A DNA stretch of 64,000 nucleotides from Algibacter lectus. GTDB taxonomy: Bacteria > Bacteroidota > Bacteroidia > Flavobacteriales > Flavobacteriaceae. The stretch's first letter is position 1. Each line of letters starts with the position of its first letter. A program made the position numbers and the translations under genes. The notes below the pieces were generated by a model that was given only the letters and a program-made list of their open reading frames with translations, had not been told where the DNA came from and searched no databases. Shown piece after piece: positions 16,612-26,258 of the stretch. The stretch is from assembly GCF_900112395.1 (NCBI RefSeq), contig NZ_FOLN01000008.1:1-64000 (forward strand), in the 5' to 3' direction.

Positions 16612-19600
16612 TTATTCTATAGGTTCAATGGTATCTGTGCTTACGTTTGCAGGAATATCTTGGTTTTCTTCTGGAGCGTATTCATCTTGGTCACTGTCAC
16701 CATAAAAATATTTAAACATTTTTAGGTGGTCGTTAAAAATATCGCCTTCAGTTTCTGCAAAAGGAATGTCGTATTTTATTAAAACATCAACTAAGCCTTT
16801 GTAGCGTTGTATGTCGGTATAAATATCTTCAAATAAACGTTCTTGTTTATCTGTTTTTAACTTACTGTAATATACTAAATTTTCTTGATATTTTTGAGCA
16901 ACTTCTTTAAATAAACGTTGCGCTTTTTCTTTGTTTCCTACTTCGTAATAAGCACTAATGTAAGGCTCTAAAAGTGTGTAATAACCAAAGAATTCAACAG
17001 GCATGTTTTCCATAGCTATATCTGCTATTTCTTCAGCTTTATCTATTTTATCCTCATTGATTAATTGCTCGGTTAATCGTGCTAAATTTCCACGATATGT
17101 AATTGAGTTTTTACGAGTTTCAACATCGTGGTAAATATCTGGACTTCCGCTATTTCCCCAATCCCATTTTTTAACTTTTTCATACATCAAATCACTGTCT
17201 ACACGTCCCATATCAAACGGGTTCGATCTATCAACTTCCGTTCTAATAGGTACTAGTTTGTAGCACATACCATCAAGTTGAAGGTAATCTTTCATCCAAA
17301 TATAATCATCGTCACCAAAGCTTCCGCCTGTAAAATAGATTGGGCGATTCCATTCGTTGTTAGCTACAATGTCTAACATAAGTAAACGGTTTTTGTATAG
17401 CGCACCGCCTTTAATTGTAAGGTCTATATAAGGCACAATTTTATCAGCATCTTCGGGTTTAACAATACCAGAGTTTAATGCATTTTGTTTATTTACCGGC
17501 AGACGTAATGTTTCGGTAGGTAAATAACTAGCTTTTAGATCTTGTCTTCTTACTTGAGAAATATCGACACCTTGCTGCTCTAAAACATATTTGTATTTAG
17601 TTTTAGGATTATCACTTGCAATGAAGTCCAAGAATTGCTTCACCTCAATGGTATCTTTAGTTACAGGCTCTATCACGATATAATCGTTAGTGCCGTATTT
17701 GTATAAATCGTGCGTTAATTGAGACGGTACAGGGTCACTTTCGTAAGCCTTGCGTTTCATTTGGTCGATGTACCAATCGGTTTGGAATAAACTTGTGTTT
17801 ACTACACGTACATCGGTTCTGTAACCTTCAATTTCTTGAGCATACCAAAGTGCGAATGTATCGTTGTCTCCAATGGTAAATAGAATACCATTTTCTGCAC
17901 AAGAATCTAAATACATTTTAGCCATAGCATTGGCAGTGTATTTTCCAGAACGGTCATGATCGTCCCAGTTGCTAGCAGCCATAATTCCAGGAACTAGAAT
18001 TAAACAGGCTATAGTAACTATTGGTGCGGTAAGTTGTTTTGGTAAATATGTTTTAAAGAAATCGTACAATGCGTAAACTCCAAAACCAATCCATAGAGCA
18101 AATACGTAATAAGATCCTACAACCGAGTAGTCACGCTCACGTGGTTCAAACGGACGTACATTTGTGTAAACTTGTATGGCGATTCCTGTAAACAGAAAGA
18201 ATACAAGCATTACCCAAAATAATTTTTTGTCTTTATTGTAAAGGAAGAATAAACCGATAATACCTAGAATAAGCGGTAGCATGTAGTATGCATTTCGCGC
18301 CTTGTTGTTTTTAACATCGCTAGGTAAGTGGTCTTGAGAGTAGCCTAAGTGCCATTCGTCAATAAATTTAATTCCTGTTATCCAGTTACCGTGATTATCA
18401 TAACGGCCTTGAATATCATCTTGTCTTCCAGAGAAATTCCACATAAAATAACGCCAGTACATGTAACCCAATTGGTATTCAAACATGTAAATAACATTAC
18501 TAATTATCGAAGGTTTTTCAACTTCAATTAAACTTTTTTCCTTTTTCAAGAAGTTGTTATAATCTTCGTAATCTACATTGCCTTGTGCCACCTGATTTTT
18601 AAAATCATTAAGTTGGGCTTTATATTTTGTAATTTGATTTAAGGCATAAGTTTTAGCTTGTTCCTCGGTTGCTCCAGCGTTAATAGCACTTCTGTAATAT
18701 GTGTTTTGCGCATCTGGTTTTACTTTGAAATCTAAAAAGCCAGAAAACATCATGTAATTTTCCGCATGCTCGGCACTCCACATTCTTGGTAGAATAGAAG
18801 CGTGTTTAGAGTTGTAGTTCTGTTTTGCTTTTTTCCAATCGTTTACAACAACGTATTCCCCTTTTTCTTCATCTTTCTCATACTTAGGTTTGTCGTCTAT
18901 GTACGGATTGTTTTCATCTAAATAAGCATATTGATCTGTAAATTGAGGTCCGTAAAACAAGTGTGTTTCAGGGTATTGTTCTAAGTTGTAATACGCTAAC
19001 AATTCTCTAGCACTCGATGGGTTGTTCTCGTTAATAACCACATTAGCATTCGCACGAATTGGTAACATTAACCACGTAGAGAAACCAATAATAACAAAGG
19101 TTAAACAAAGAATAGCTGTGTTTAAATGTACAAAGTGTTTCTTTCTAGTGTATTTTAAGCCGTAAGTAATAAGGCCAACAAGTAGTAAGCCTGCAATAAT
19201 AGACCCTGAATTAAAAGGCAAGCCAATAGTGTTCACGAAAAATATTTCGAAAGCACTAAATATTTTAAGAATATTAGGAGCCAAAAGTTTAAAAACGAAT
19301 AACAAAATACCAACCGAAGCTATATTTGCAATGATGAAGTTTTTTATAGTTACGGTTTTATAATTCTTGAAAAAGTAAACCAACCCTATGGCAGGTATGG
19401 TTAATAAGCCCATAAAGTGAACTCCAAAAGAAAGTCCGATAACAAAGGCAATTAAAATAAGCCATCGATTTCCTCTTGGGTTATCCATATCTTGTTCCCA
19501 ACGTAAGCCTAGCCAGAATAAAACAGACATAATTAATGTCGCCATGGCATAAACTTCGGTTTCTACAGCATTAAACCAAAACGAATCGGTAAAAGTAAAG

Positions 19601-19995
19601 GCTAAACTACCAACTAAACCACTACCTAAAATGGCATAAGCTTGGTTTTTATTTATCTCACCATCTGCTGTAACCAGTTTTTTTAATAGAATTGTTATGG
19701 TCCAAAACATAAAAAGAATAGTGAATGCACTAGAAACAGCACTCATCATATTCATCATCCAGCCAATTAAAGCATTATTTCCAAATGTGAAAATGGAGAA
19801 AAAAGCACCCAACATTTGAAATAATGGCGCTCCCGGTGGGTGGCCAACTTGTAGTTTAGAAGAAGTTAAAATATATTCCCCTGCATCCCAAAAACTCACT
19901 GTTGGCTCAACAGTTAAGCTATAAGTAATAAGTGCTATTAAAAAAGAGAACCATCCTAAAACGGTATTCCATTTTTTAAAGTTAAAATTTGCCAT
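16612..19995 (-). CDS. DUF2723 membrane glycosyltransferase-like protein
   Basis: This 1127-residue protein has an N-terminal half with a dozen or so membrane helices and a C-terminal soluble region. The start PTVSFWDAGEYILTSSKLQVGHPPGAP (around residues 31-60) is the hallmark of DUF2723 (PF11028), a GT-C fold related to protein O-mannosyltransferases, in which the Asp after the first helix is catalytic. A further conserved stretch is GDNDTFALWYAQE. The C-terminal helices are TPR-like. In Bacteroidota the family is associated with O-glycosylation or envelope glycan assembly. Donor and acceptor are not determined here. It begins just upstream of the tRNA-Gln gene, in the opposite direction. 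Confidence 0.85.
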   Translation of the reverse strand: MANFNFKKWNTVLGWFSFLIALITYSLTVEPTVSFWDAGEYILTSSKLQVGHPPGAPLFQMLGAFFSIFTFGNNALIGWMMNMMSAVSSAFTILFMFWTITILLKKLVTADGEINKNQAYAILGSGLVGSLAFTFTDSFWFNAVETEVYAMATLIMSVLFWLGLRWEQDMDNPRGNRWLILIAFVIGLSFGVHFMGLLTIPAIGLVYFFKNYKTVTIKNFIIANIASVGILLFVFKLLAPNILKIFSAFEIFFVNTIGLPFNSGSIIAGLLLVGLITYGLKYTRKKHFVHLNTAILCLTFVIIGFSTWLMLPIRANANVVINENNPSSARELLAYYNLEQYPETHLFYGPQFTDQYAYLDENNPYIDDKPKYEKDEEKGEYVVVNDWKKAKQNYNSKHASILPRMWSAEHAENYMMFSGFLDFKVKPDAQNTYYRSAINAGATEEQAKTYALNQITKYKAQLNDFKNQVAQGNVDYEDYNNFLKKEKSLIEVEKPSIISNVIYMFEYQLGYMYWRYFMWNFSGRQDDIQGRYDNHGNWITGIKFIDEWHLGYSQDHLPSDVKNNKARNAYYMLPLILGIIGLFFLYNKDKKLFWVMLVFFLFTGIAIQVYTNVRPFEPRERDYSVVGSYYVFALWIGFGVYALYDFFKTYLPKQLTAPIVTIACLILVPGIMAASNWDDHDRSGKYTANAMAKMYLDSCAENGILFTIGDNDTFALWYAQEIEGYRTDVRVVNTSLFQTDWYIDQMKRKAYESDPVPSQLTHDLYKYGTNDYIVIEPVTKDTIEVKQFLDFIASDNPKTKYKYVLEQQGVDISQVRRQDLKASYLPTETLRLPVNKQNALNSGIVKPEDADKIVPYIDLTIKGGALYKNRLLMLDIVANNEWNRPIYFTGGSFGDDDYIWMKDYLQLDGMCYKLVPIRTEVDRSNPFDMGRVDSDLMYEKVKKWDWGNSGSPDIYHDVETRKNSITYRGNLARLTEQLINEDKIDKAEEIADIAMENMPVEFFGYYTLLEPYISAYYEVGNKEKAQRLFKEVAQKYQENLVYYSKLKTDKQERLFEDIYTDIQRYKGLVDVLIKYDIPFAETEGDIFNDHLKMFKYFYGDSDQDEYAPEENQDIPANVSTDTIEPIE

Positions 19996-20108
19996 AAAAA
20001 TCTATACATTAATTGCTTTGGCGAATTTAATAATAAATACTTAATACCTTATGTTTTTAAGGAAACGTTAAGTGTTCAAAAAAATAATTGAAAAAAAATT
20101 TAAAAAAG

Positions 20109-20139
20109 TTTGCACAAAGGAAAAAAAGTTCTAAATTTG
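20109..20139 (+). promoter_or_regulatory. Promoter of tRNA-Gln
   Basis: TTTG (20109-20112) and TAAATTTG (20132-20139) are separated by 19 bases, an excellent match to the Bacteroidota consensus. The tRNA begins 18 bases after the -7 box. Confidence 0.75.
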
Positions 20140-20156
20140 CCGTCTCGAATAAAGAA

Positions 20157-20229
20157 TGGCCCATGGTGTAACTGGCAACACGTCTGTTTTTGGTGCAGAA
20201 GAGTCTAGGTTCGAGCCCTAGTGGGCCAA
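20157..20229 (+). tRNA. tRNA-Gln (anticodon TTG)
   Basis: A cloverleaf can be drawn. The acceptor stem is TGGCCCA with TGGGCCA, the D arm is GTGT/ACAC, the anticodon stem is TCTGT/GCAGA around the loop TTTTGGT, and the T arm is CTAGG-TTCGAGC-CCTAG. Positions 34-36 read TTG, which decodes CAA. The 3' CCA is not encoded. A promoter precedes it and a terminator follows. Confidence 0.93.
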
Positions 20230-20238
20230 CTCTGAAAC

Positions 20239-20273
20239 CAACCCTGATTACGAAAGTAATTGGGGTTTTTTTT
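20239..20273 (+). terminator. Terminator of tRNA-Gln
   Basis: AACCC-x-GATTAC pairs with GTAATT-x-GGGTT around a GAAA tetraloop and is followed by eight T residues, ten bases after the tRNA. Confidence 0.8.
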
Positions 20274-20381
20274 GTGCTTTACTTTTGGAGTTTTTACAGA
20301 TGAAAAAAAGCTCCATGTAAAATTTATGGAGCCTTTAAAAGTATAATTAGCAATTGGTTTTGCTGAAATTTAAAAAAAGAG

Positions 20382-20738
20382 TTAATCAATATACTCGGTT
20401 TCTAGAAAGTAATTTACAATAGCTTCTTTCATTAAAACACTTTGTTCGCCAGCCTTTAAATGTGGTAAAGCTTCTAGCGCTGTGTAATGTGGCCAGCCAT
20501 CTTTATCTACAAAATCGAGTTGGTAATATCCGTAAGGCATTAATAATTTGCAAATAGCAATATGCATTAAGTCTAATTTTTGATCTTTTTTAAAAGCGCG
20601 CTCCAATTGTCCGAGTTCTTGTACGCCTATTAAATATATAATAGCGTCAAGATCTAAGGTGTCTCCATCTGCAAATTGATCAGATAGTTTTTTAACAACC
20701 AAGTTCCAGCGTTCCTTTAATTCTTCGTCTCTTGCCAT
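20382..20738 (-). CDS. Small hypothetical protein
   Basis: This 118-residue, charged and mostly helical protein has no signal or membrane segment. It begins MARDEELKERW and contains YLIGVQELGQLE and PYGYYQLDF. I do not recognise a named family. It looks like a conserved cytoplasmic flavobacterial protein. The start at ATG 20738 is preferred over an upstream TTG at 20768, because that TTG is part of the promoter box TAACTTTG. Confidence 0.7.
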   Translation of the reverse strand: MARDEELKERWNLVVKKLSDQFADGDTLDLDAIIYLIGVQELGQLERAFKKDQKLDLMHIAICKLLMPYGYYQLDFVDKDGWPHYTALEALPHLKAGEQSVLMKEAIVNYFLETEYID

Positions 20739-20765
20739 TTTTAGTTTTTGAATTGAAATTTTTGG

Positions 20766-20773
20766 CAAAGTTA
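20766..20773 (-). promoter_or_regulatory. -7 box on the minus strand (TAACTTTG)
   Basis: The minus-strand sequence TAACTTTG fits TAnnTTTG and lies 28 bases before ATG 20738. No clear -33 TTG is seen. Confidence 0.4.
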
Positions 20774-20862
20774 ACGAACCTTTTGTTATTCTAAGATAAC
20801 ATAGTAGGCCATTTGCCGTTATTGTTTGTATCAGCAGGATTAGTGTGTAAATTCTTTTATTT

Positions 20863-20870
20863 TATATTTG
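20863..20870 (+). promoter_or_regulatory. -7 box upstream of the cvpA-like gene
   Basis: TATATTTG fits TAnnTTTG and ends 15 bases before the start codon at 20886. Confidence 0.5.
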
Positions 20871-20885
20871 CATTAAATTGTTACT

Positions 20886-21401
20886 ATGGGTGTTATTGAT
20901 ATTGTTTTAGGCGCATTAATTCTATTTGGCTTGGTTCGTGGTTTTATGAAAGGGCTTTTTGTTGAGGTTGCCTCACTGGTTGCTTTGGTGGCTGGAGTTT
21001 ATGGAGCTATCCATTTTAGTGATTTTGCTGCCGAATTTTTAAATACTAAAACCGATTGGGATGAAAAAACCATTAGTATTACCGCCTTTGCTATAACTTT
21101 TGTTGTTATCATTTTGGCTATTTCACTTGCTGGTAAAGCCTTAACTAAATTGGCCGATTTTGCGGCACTCGGTATTATAAATAAATTAGCGGGTGGCGTT
21201 TTTGGAGCTTTAAAAATTGCAGTTATTTTAAGTGTGGTTTTAATAGTTTTCGATAGAATGAATAGTACAATTACTTTTGTAGAAGAAGAAAATGTGGAAG
21301 ATTCTATGCTTTATATGCCGGTGAAATCTTTAGTGCCTATGATTTTTCCAAATATTTTAACACCCAAAGAAGATATTGAAGAGACTGATGTTGAAGTTTA
21401 A
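20886..21401 (+). CDS. CvpA family membrane protein
   Basis: This 171-residue protein has four membrane helices in the CvpA/colicin V production pattern. The start is IDIVLGALILFGLVRGFMKG, later there is FGALKIAVILSVVLIVFDRM, and the tail is acidic and soluble. The family (PF02674) is needed for colicin V production in E. coli and its general role is unclear. It is a single gene followed by a 273-base gap in which I see no gene. Confidence 0.85.
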   Translation: MGVIDIVLGALILFGLVRGFMKGLFVEVASLVALVAGVYGAIHFSDFAAEFLNTKTDWDEKTISITAFAITFVVIILAISLAGKALTKLADFAALGIINKLAGGVFGALKIAVILSVVLIVFDRMNSTITFVEEENVEDSMLYMPVKSLVPMIFPNILTPKEDIEETDVEV

Positions 21402-21674
21402 TTTAGCTGATTTTCAGAACGAAAAAGCGTCACAAATAATTGAAATTTACCAAGATAATCGGTATTAATTGCTAAAGCGAAAATCTTTGTTTTTAGTCTT
21501 TAGAATAATCTTATCTTTACATCTTGAAGTTGTATTTAGTAGATACACTTCATCAACCGTGTTATACTCTTGCTTTCATAGTAAAATAACTGTAAAGTAA
21601 AGATTCAAAATAAATAGTTATAAACCTTCTTCTGGTAAAACTTTGGTTTTATTCAGAATCAATATATAAAATAT

Positions 21675-23093
21675 ATGGCTTGCGCAAGTTGCTCAACAAA
21701 AGACGGCTCTCCTAGTGGCTGCAAAAATAATGGCACCTGTGGTACAGATAGTTGCAATAAATTAACCGTATTCGATTGGTTAGCAAATATGTCTCTTCCA
21801 AGTGGCGAAAAACCATTCGATTGGGTAGAAGTACGTTTTAAAAACGGACGAAAAGACTACTATAAAAATGCCGAAAACTTAACATTAAGTATTGGTGATA
21901 TTGTAGCAACACAAGCACAATCTGGTCACGATATTGGTATGGTTACCCTTTCGGGGGAATTAGTACGCGTACAAATGAAACGCAAAAATATCTCGGTAAA
22001 GCCAGTTGAAACATTAAAAATATACAGAAAAGCAAGTCAGAAAGATATCGATATTTGGCAAGCGGCCCGTGATAAAGAAGAGCCAATGAAGGTTCGTGCG
22101 CGTCAGTTTGCAATAGATTTAAAGCTCCAAATGAAAATTTCGGATATCGAATTTCAAGGAGATGCTAGTAAAGCCACGTTTTATTATACAGCCGAAGAGC
22201 GCGTAGATTTCCGTGAGTTAATTAAGGTTTTTGCTCGTGAGTTTAGAACACGAATAGAAATGAAACAAGTTGGTTTTCGTCAAGAAGCTTCACGACTTGG
22301 AGGTATTGGTTCTTGTGGACGTGAATTATGTTGCTCTACGTGGTTAACAGATTTTAGATCGGTAAGCACATCTGCAGCGCGTTACCAACAGTTATCACTT
22401 AATCCTCAGAAATTAGCAGGGCAATGTGGTAAATTAAAATGTTGTTTAAATTACGAATTAGATACTTATTTAGATGCTTTAAAAAGTTTTCCAAAAACAG
22501 ATATTAAGCTAAAAACAGGAAAAGGAACAGCTGTTTGTCAAAAAACAGATATTTTCAAAGGACATATGTGGTATGCTTATGAAGGTGAATGGATGAACTG
22601 GCATAAAATAACTACAGAGCAGGCTAACGAAATTATTGAAGCTAACAAAAAGAACGAACCTATTGCCAGCCTAGAGGAATATGCATTAGATGTTTTAGAA
22701 GATGTTAAAACAGAGTTCGAAAATGTTGTTGGTCAAGATAGTTTAACACGTTTCGATAGTCCAAAACGTAATAATAAACGTAAAAATACTAGAAAGAAGC
22801 CGAACCAAAAGGGGGCTTCAAATTCTAATCAAAAGCCAAGGCCTAACGCTAAGAGTTCTAATACGTCGCCAAAAAGACAAAACCCAAATCAAAAAGGGCC
22901 GAATCAAAAAGGTGAAGGAACTCCAAAAGCGGCTCCTAATAAAAGAGCTCCTAAGAAAAGAACAGGAGATAATGGCCCAGCAAATACGGATAAACCAAAC
23001 ACTAATTCGAATAGGAATAACCGAAACCGGAATAATAAAAGAAAACCAAAACCAAAATCAAAACCACAAAGCAATAATGATGCTGCCGAATAA
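21675..23093 (+). CDS. PSP1/RicT-like protein with long basic tail
   Basis: This 472-residue protein has a Cys-rich N-terminus (CASC, CGTDSC), a PSP1 domain (about residues 50-285) and an Asn/Lys/Pro-rich low-complexity tail (about 355-472). The core motifs SCGRELCCSTWL and QCGKLKCCLNYE supply the conserved cysteines of RicT (YaaT), which in Bacillus forms an Fe-S complex with RicA and RicF affecting RNA processing. RicA and RicF are not seen here. In flavobacteria this gene sits beside gldH, as here, where the gldH start lies inside its last codons. The tail may bind nucleic acid (inference). Confidence 0.82.
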   Translation: MACASCSTKDGSPSGCKNNGTCGTDSCNKLTVFDWLANMSLPSGEKPFDWVEVRFKNGRKDYYKNAENLTLSIGDIVATQAQSGHDIGMVTLSGELVRVQMKRKNISVKPVETLKIYRKASQKDIDIWQAARDKEEPMKVRARQFAIDLKLQMKISDIEFQGDASKATFYYTAEERVDFRELIKVFAREFRTRIEMKQVGFRQEASRLGGIGSCGRELCCSTWLTDFRSVSTSAARYQQLSLNPQKLAGQCGKLKCCLNYELDTYLDALKSFPKTDIKLKTGKGTAVCQKTDIFKGHMWYAYEGEWMNWHKITTEQANEIIEANKKNEPIASLEEYALDVLEDVKTEFENVVGQDSLTRFDSPKRNNKRKNTRKKPNQKGASNSNQKPRPNAKSSNTSPKRQNPNQKGPNQKGEGTPKAAPNKRAPKKRTGDNGPANTDKPNTNSNRNNRNRNNKRKPKPKSKPQSNNDAAE

Positions 23094-23574
23094 TAGCTTC
23101 TTATTTTTTTTAATAACCGCATTGCTGTTTACATCATGCGATTCTAATCGTGTTTTCGATGAGTATCAATCGGTTCCAAATACTTGGAATAGAGAGAATG
23201 TTGTGAGTTTCAATATTACTCCAACCGATTCTATTAAACCTTATAATTTATTTGTAAATCTGAGAAATACAAATGCTTATAAGTACAATAATATCTTTTT
23301 AATTGTTGAAATGATAAATCCGAACGGAAAGATTCAAAAAGATACTTTGGAGTATAAAATGGCCGAACCTAGCGGGAAACTTTTAGGTACAGGTTATACA
23401 GATATAAAAGAAAATAAACTTTGGTATAAAAAAGGTTTTGTGTTTAACGAAACTGGCGAGTACAAGGTTAATATACATCAAGCTATGCGCGAACGCGGCA
23501 AAGTAAACGGTGTTGTAAACCTAGACGGCATAACCGATGTTGGCTTTAGAATAGAAAATCCCACAATACAGTAA
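23077..23574 (+). CDS. gldH: Gliding motility lipoprotein GldH
   Basis: This 165-residue lipoprotein has the lipobox LLFTSC and the conserved GldH segments DSNRVFDEYQ and, near the end, LDGITDVGFRIE. In Flavobacterium, GldH is needed for gliding and is tied to the type IX secretion/gliding machinery in the envelope. Tandem ATGs at 23077 and 23080 are both possible starts, and both lie before the end of the RicT-like gene, giving a 14- or 17-base overlap and likely translational coupling. The earlier frame is open but is only the shadow of the upstream tail. Confidence 0.88.
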   Translation: MMLPNNSFLFFLITALLFTSCDSNRVFDEYQSVPNTWNRENVVSFNITPTDSIKPYNLFVNLRNTNAYKYNNIFLIVEMINPNGKIQKDTLEYKMAEPSGKLLGTGYTDIKENKLWYKKGFVFNETGEYKVNIHQAMRERGKVNGVVNLDGITDVGFRIENPTIQ

Positions 23575-23622
23575 TCCCTAATTTTAAAACTTAAATCGCT
23601 CTTAATTTAAGGCTCTTAAACC

Positions 23623-25959
23623 ATGGCAAAAGCAAAAAAAGAAACAAACACAGTTCAAGATTTTACAAAATACATTCGATGGTTTTGGGTGATATTTTTA
23701 GGAGGTATTCTCTCTATCGTTTTAGTGTTTTTATTAGCATCTTGGGGTGTTTTTGGCGAAATGCCAGATCACACCGTGTTAGAAAACCCTAAAACAAATT
23801 TAGCAACAGAAATTCTTTCTTCCGATGGGCAAACCCTAGGGAAGTTCTATTTTAATGATAACAGAACACCTGTTGGTTATAATGAGTTGCCACAATATTT
23901 GGTTAACGCATTAATAGCAACAGAAGATGCACGGTTTAAAGATCATTCTGGTATTGATGCCAAAGGAACTTTACGTGCTATATTGACGCTTGGTAGCGGT
24001 GGTGGAGCAAGTACTATTTCTCAGCAATTGGCAAAGCAATTATTTCATGGTGAAGGCTCTAAAAATATTGTAGAGCGTGTTTTGCAAAAAGTGAAAGAAT
24101 GGATTATTGCTATTCGTTTAGAGCGCCAATACACCAAAGAAGAAATTATTGCACAATATTTCAATATTTACGATTTCTTAAATAATGCCGATGGTATTCG
24201 TAGTGCCTCACGTATTTATTTCGGTAAAGAACCTATAGAGTTGGATTTAAAAGAATCTGCGATGCTTGTTGGTATGTTTAAAAATTCATCTTTATTTAAT
24301 CCAAGAAAACGAGTTGAGTTAACTAAAACCCGTAGAAATGTAGTGTTAGCTCAAATGGAGAAATACGATTTTATAGATGAAAAAGTAAAAGACTCTCTTC
24401 AAAAAACAGATTTAGATTTAAACTATTCTCCAGAGTCGCACCGTGAAGGTATCGCTACTTACTTTAGAGGATATTTAGATGGTTTTATGAAAGATTGGAT
24501 TAAAGAAAACCCTAAGCCAGACGGAACAAAATATAATTTATATAACGACGGTTTAAAAATTTATACAACCATCGATTCTCGTATGCAAAAACACGCTGAA
24601 GATGCTGTGCAACAACATATGCCAAGACTTCAAGCTGAGTTTTTTAATCAGAATAACATTAAAAAAAATCCTACAGCTCCGTTTTTAGATCTTAATAAAA
24701 ATGAGGTTGCTTCGCTATTAAGGCGAGGAATGAAACAGTCTGAACGTTGGAGGCATCTTAAATACGATTTAAAAAAATCGGATAAAGAAATTGAAGCTTC
24801 ATTTAATGAACCTGCAGAAATGACTGTTTTTGCATGGGAAGATGGTAGAGCGTCAGAAATAGATACTATCATGAAACCTATAGACTCCATGCGTTATTAT
24901 AAATCATTTTTGCGTACAGGTATGATGTCTATGGATCCGCAAACAGGCCATGTAAAAGCTTGGGTTGGTGGTATGAATTACCGTCACTTTCAATATGATA
25001 TGGTAAACCAAGGGAAGCGTCAAATTGGATCTACATTTAAACCTTTCGTTTATACAGCGGCTATGGATCAGTTGCATTTATCACCTTGTGATGAGTTGCC
25101 AGATACACCATTTTGTATCGAAGCCAATAAATACGGAAACCCAGAAGAATGGTGTCCTAAAAACTCAGGTGGTGAGTATGGTGGTACACGTTCTTTGAAG
25201 AATGCATTAGCTAATTCGGTTAATACCATTACAGCGCGATTAATTGATAAAGTAGGACCACAAACGGTTATAGATTTAGTTAGAAAATTAGGAATCGATT
25301 CTGATATTCCTGCTGTGCCTTCTATTGCTTTAGGAACACCAGATATTAGTGTTTACGAAATGGTTGGTGCTTATTCTACTTTTGCAAACCAAGGGGTTTA
25401 TACCAAACCAGTTATGGTAACAACAATTGCCGATAAGAACGGAACTATTTTATATCAATTTAAACCAGAAACACGGGATGTTTTAAGTGAAGAAACCGCT
25501 TATGTTACCGTAAAACTTATGGAAGGTGTAACACAATCTGGTTCTGGTGCACGTTTAAGAGGTAAAGGAAGAGATTCTTATAGAAGTGATTATAGAAAAG
25601 TAATTACAGGATATCCATATGAGTTTACAAACCCAATTGCAGGTAAAACCGGTACTACACAAAACCAAAGTGATGGTTGGTTTATGGGTATGGTTCCAAA
25701 CTTAGTAACTGGTGTTTGGGTTGGAGGCGAAGATAGAGCTGTCCATTTTCCTGGTATTACTTACGGGCAAGGTGCAGCAATGGCTCTACCAATTTGGGGT
25801 GTTTACATGAAGAACTGTTATGCCGACAAGCATTTAGAAATTTCTAAAGATGCTTTTACAAAACCTAAAAATTTATCTATTAATGTAGATTGTTCTAAGG
25901 TTGATAGCGATTCTGATAGTAATCAAGATGATAATACACCTGAAGATTTAGATTTTTAA
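23623..25959 (+). CDS. Class A penicillin-binding protein 1A (transglycosylase/transpeptidase)
   Basis: This 778-residue bifunctional peptidoglycan synthase has a cytoplasmic start, a membrane helix (about residues 20-45), a GT51 transglycosylase domain with ATEDARFKDHSGID and GGASTISQQLAKQLF, and a transpeptidase domain with STFK, the SVN motif in NSVNTI, and KTGTT. The acidic C-terminal tail is Asp/Ser-rich. Gene order after gldH suggests shared envelope context. It ends 27 bases before a terminator. Confidence 0.92.
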   Translation: MAKAKKETNTVQDFTKYIRWFWVIFLGGILSIVLVFLLASWGVFGEMPDHTVLENPKTNLATEILSSDGQTLGKFYFNDNRTPVGYNELPQYLVNALIATEDARFKDHSGIDAKGTLRAILTLGSGGGASTISQQLAKQLFHGEGSKNIVERVLQKVKEWIIAIRLERQYTKEEIIAQYFNIYDFLNNADGIRSASRIYFGKEPIELDLKESAMLVGMFKNSSLFNPRKRVELTKTRRNVVLAQMEKYDFIDEKVKDSLQKTDLDLNYSPESHREGIATYFRGYLDGFMKDWIKENPKPDGTKYNLYNDGLKIYTTIDSRMQKHAEDAVQQHMPRLQAEFFNQNNIKKNPTAPFLDLNKNEVASLLRRGMKQSERWRHLKYDLKKSDKEIEASFNEPAEMTVFAWEDGRASEIDTIMKPIDSMRYYKSFLRTGMMSMDPQTGHVKAWVGGMNYRHFQYDMVNQGKRQIGSTFKPFVYTAAMDQLHLSPCDELPDTPFCIEANKYGNPEEWCPKNSGGEYGGTRSLKNALANSVNTITARLIDKVGPQTVIDLVRKLGIDSDIPAVPSIALGTPDISVYEMVGAYSTFANQGVYTKPVMVTTIADKNGTILYQFKPETRDVLSEETAYVTVKLMEGVTQSGSGARLRGKGRDSYRSDYRKVITGYPYEFTNPIAGKTGTTQNQSDGWFMGMVPNLVTGVWVGGEDRAVHFPGITYGQGAAMALPIWGVYMKNCYADKHLEISKDAFTKPKNLSINVDCSKVDSDSDSNQDDNTPEDLDF

Positions 25960-25985
25960 ATCTTAAGAACTTAATGTAATGTATT

Positions 25986-26016
25986 AAAAACCATTCTGAA
26001 AAGGATGGTTTTTTTT
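25986..26016 (+). terminator. Terminator after the PBP1A gene
   Basis: AAAAACCATTCTG pairs imperfectly with AGGATGGTTTTT, followed by a T run. About 240 bases without a recognisable gene separate it from the CoA-transferase genes. Confidence 0.75.
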
Positions 26017-26258
26017 GGTTTAGTTCGTAGCTAATTTGTTAAGTCTTGAATAGGTTTCTTTTCAATAAATTTTTCCGTGTAAACGATACCCATAAATTAT
26101 TGGAGATGAAAGATTTTATGGTTCAATTCTATTTAACTAAAACGTTGATAATATTATTTGTTTAAATTTTAATATTCTTTTGAATTATTCGTAAATTTAA
26201 GCAGCTTTAAATGATGTTTTTATAAAAACATGAAGCTTAATTCTAAAACGGATTCATA

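Noticed and set aside
22912-23076. Longer frame extending gldH upstream
   Set aside because: The extension overlaps the low-complexity tail of the RicT-like gene in another frame and precedes a good lipoprotein signal, so gldH is better started at 23077 or 23080.
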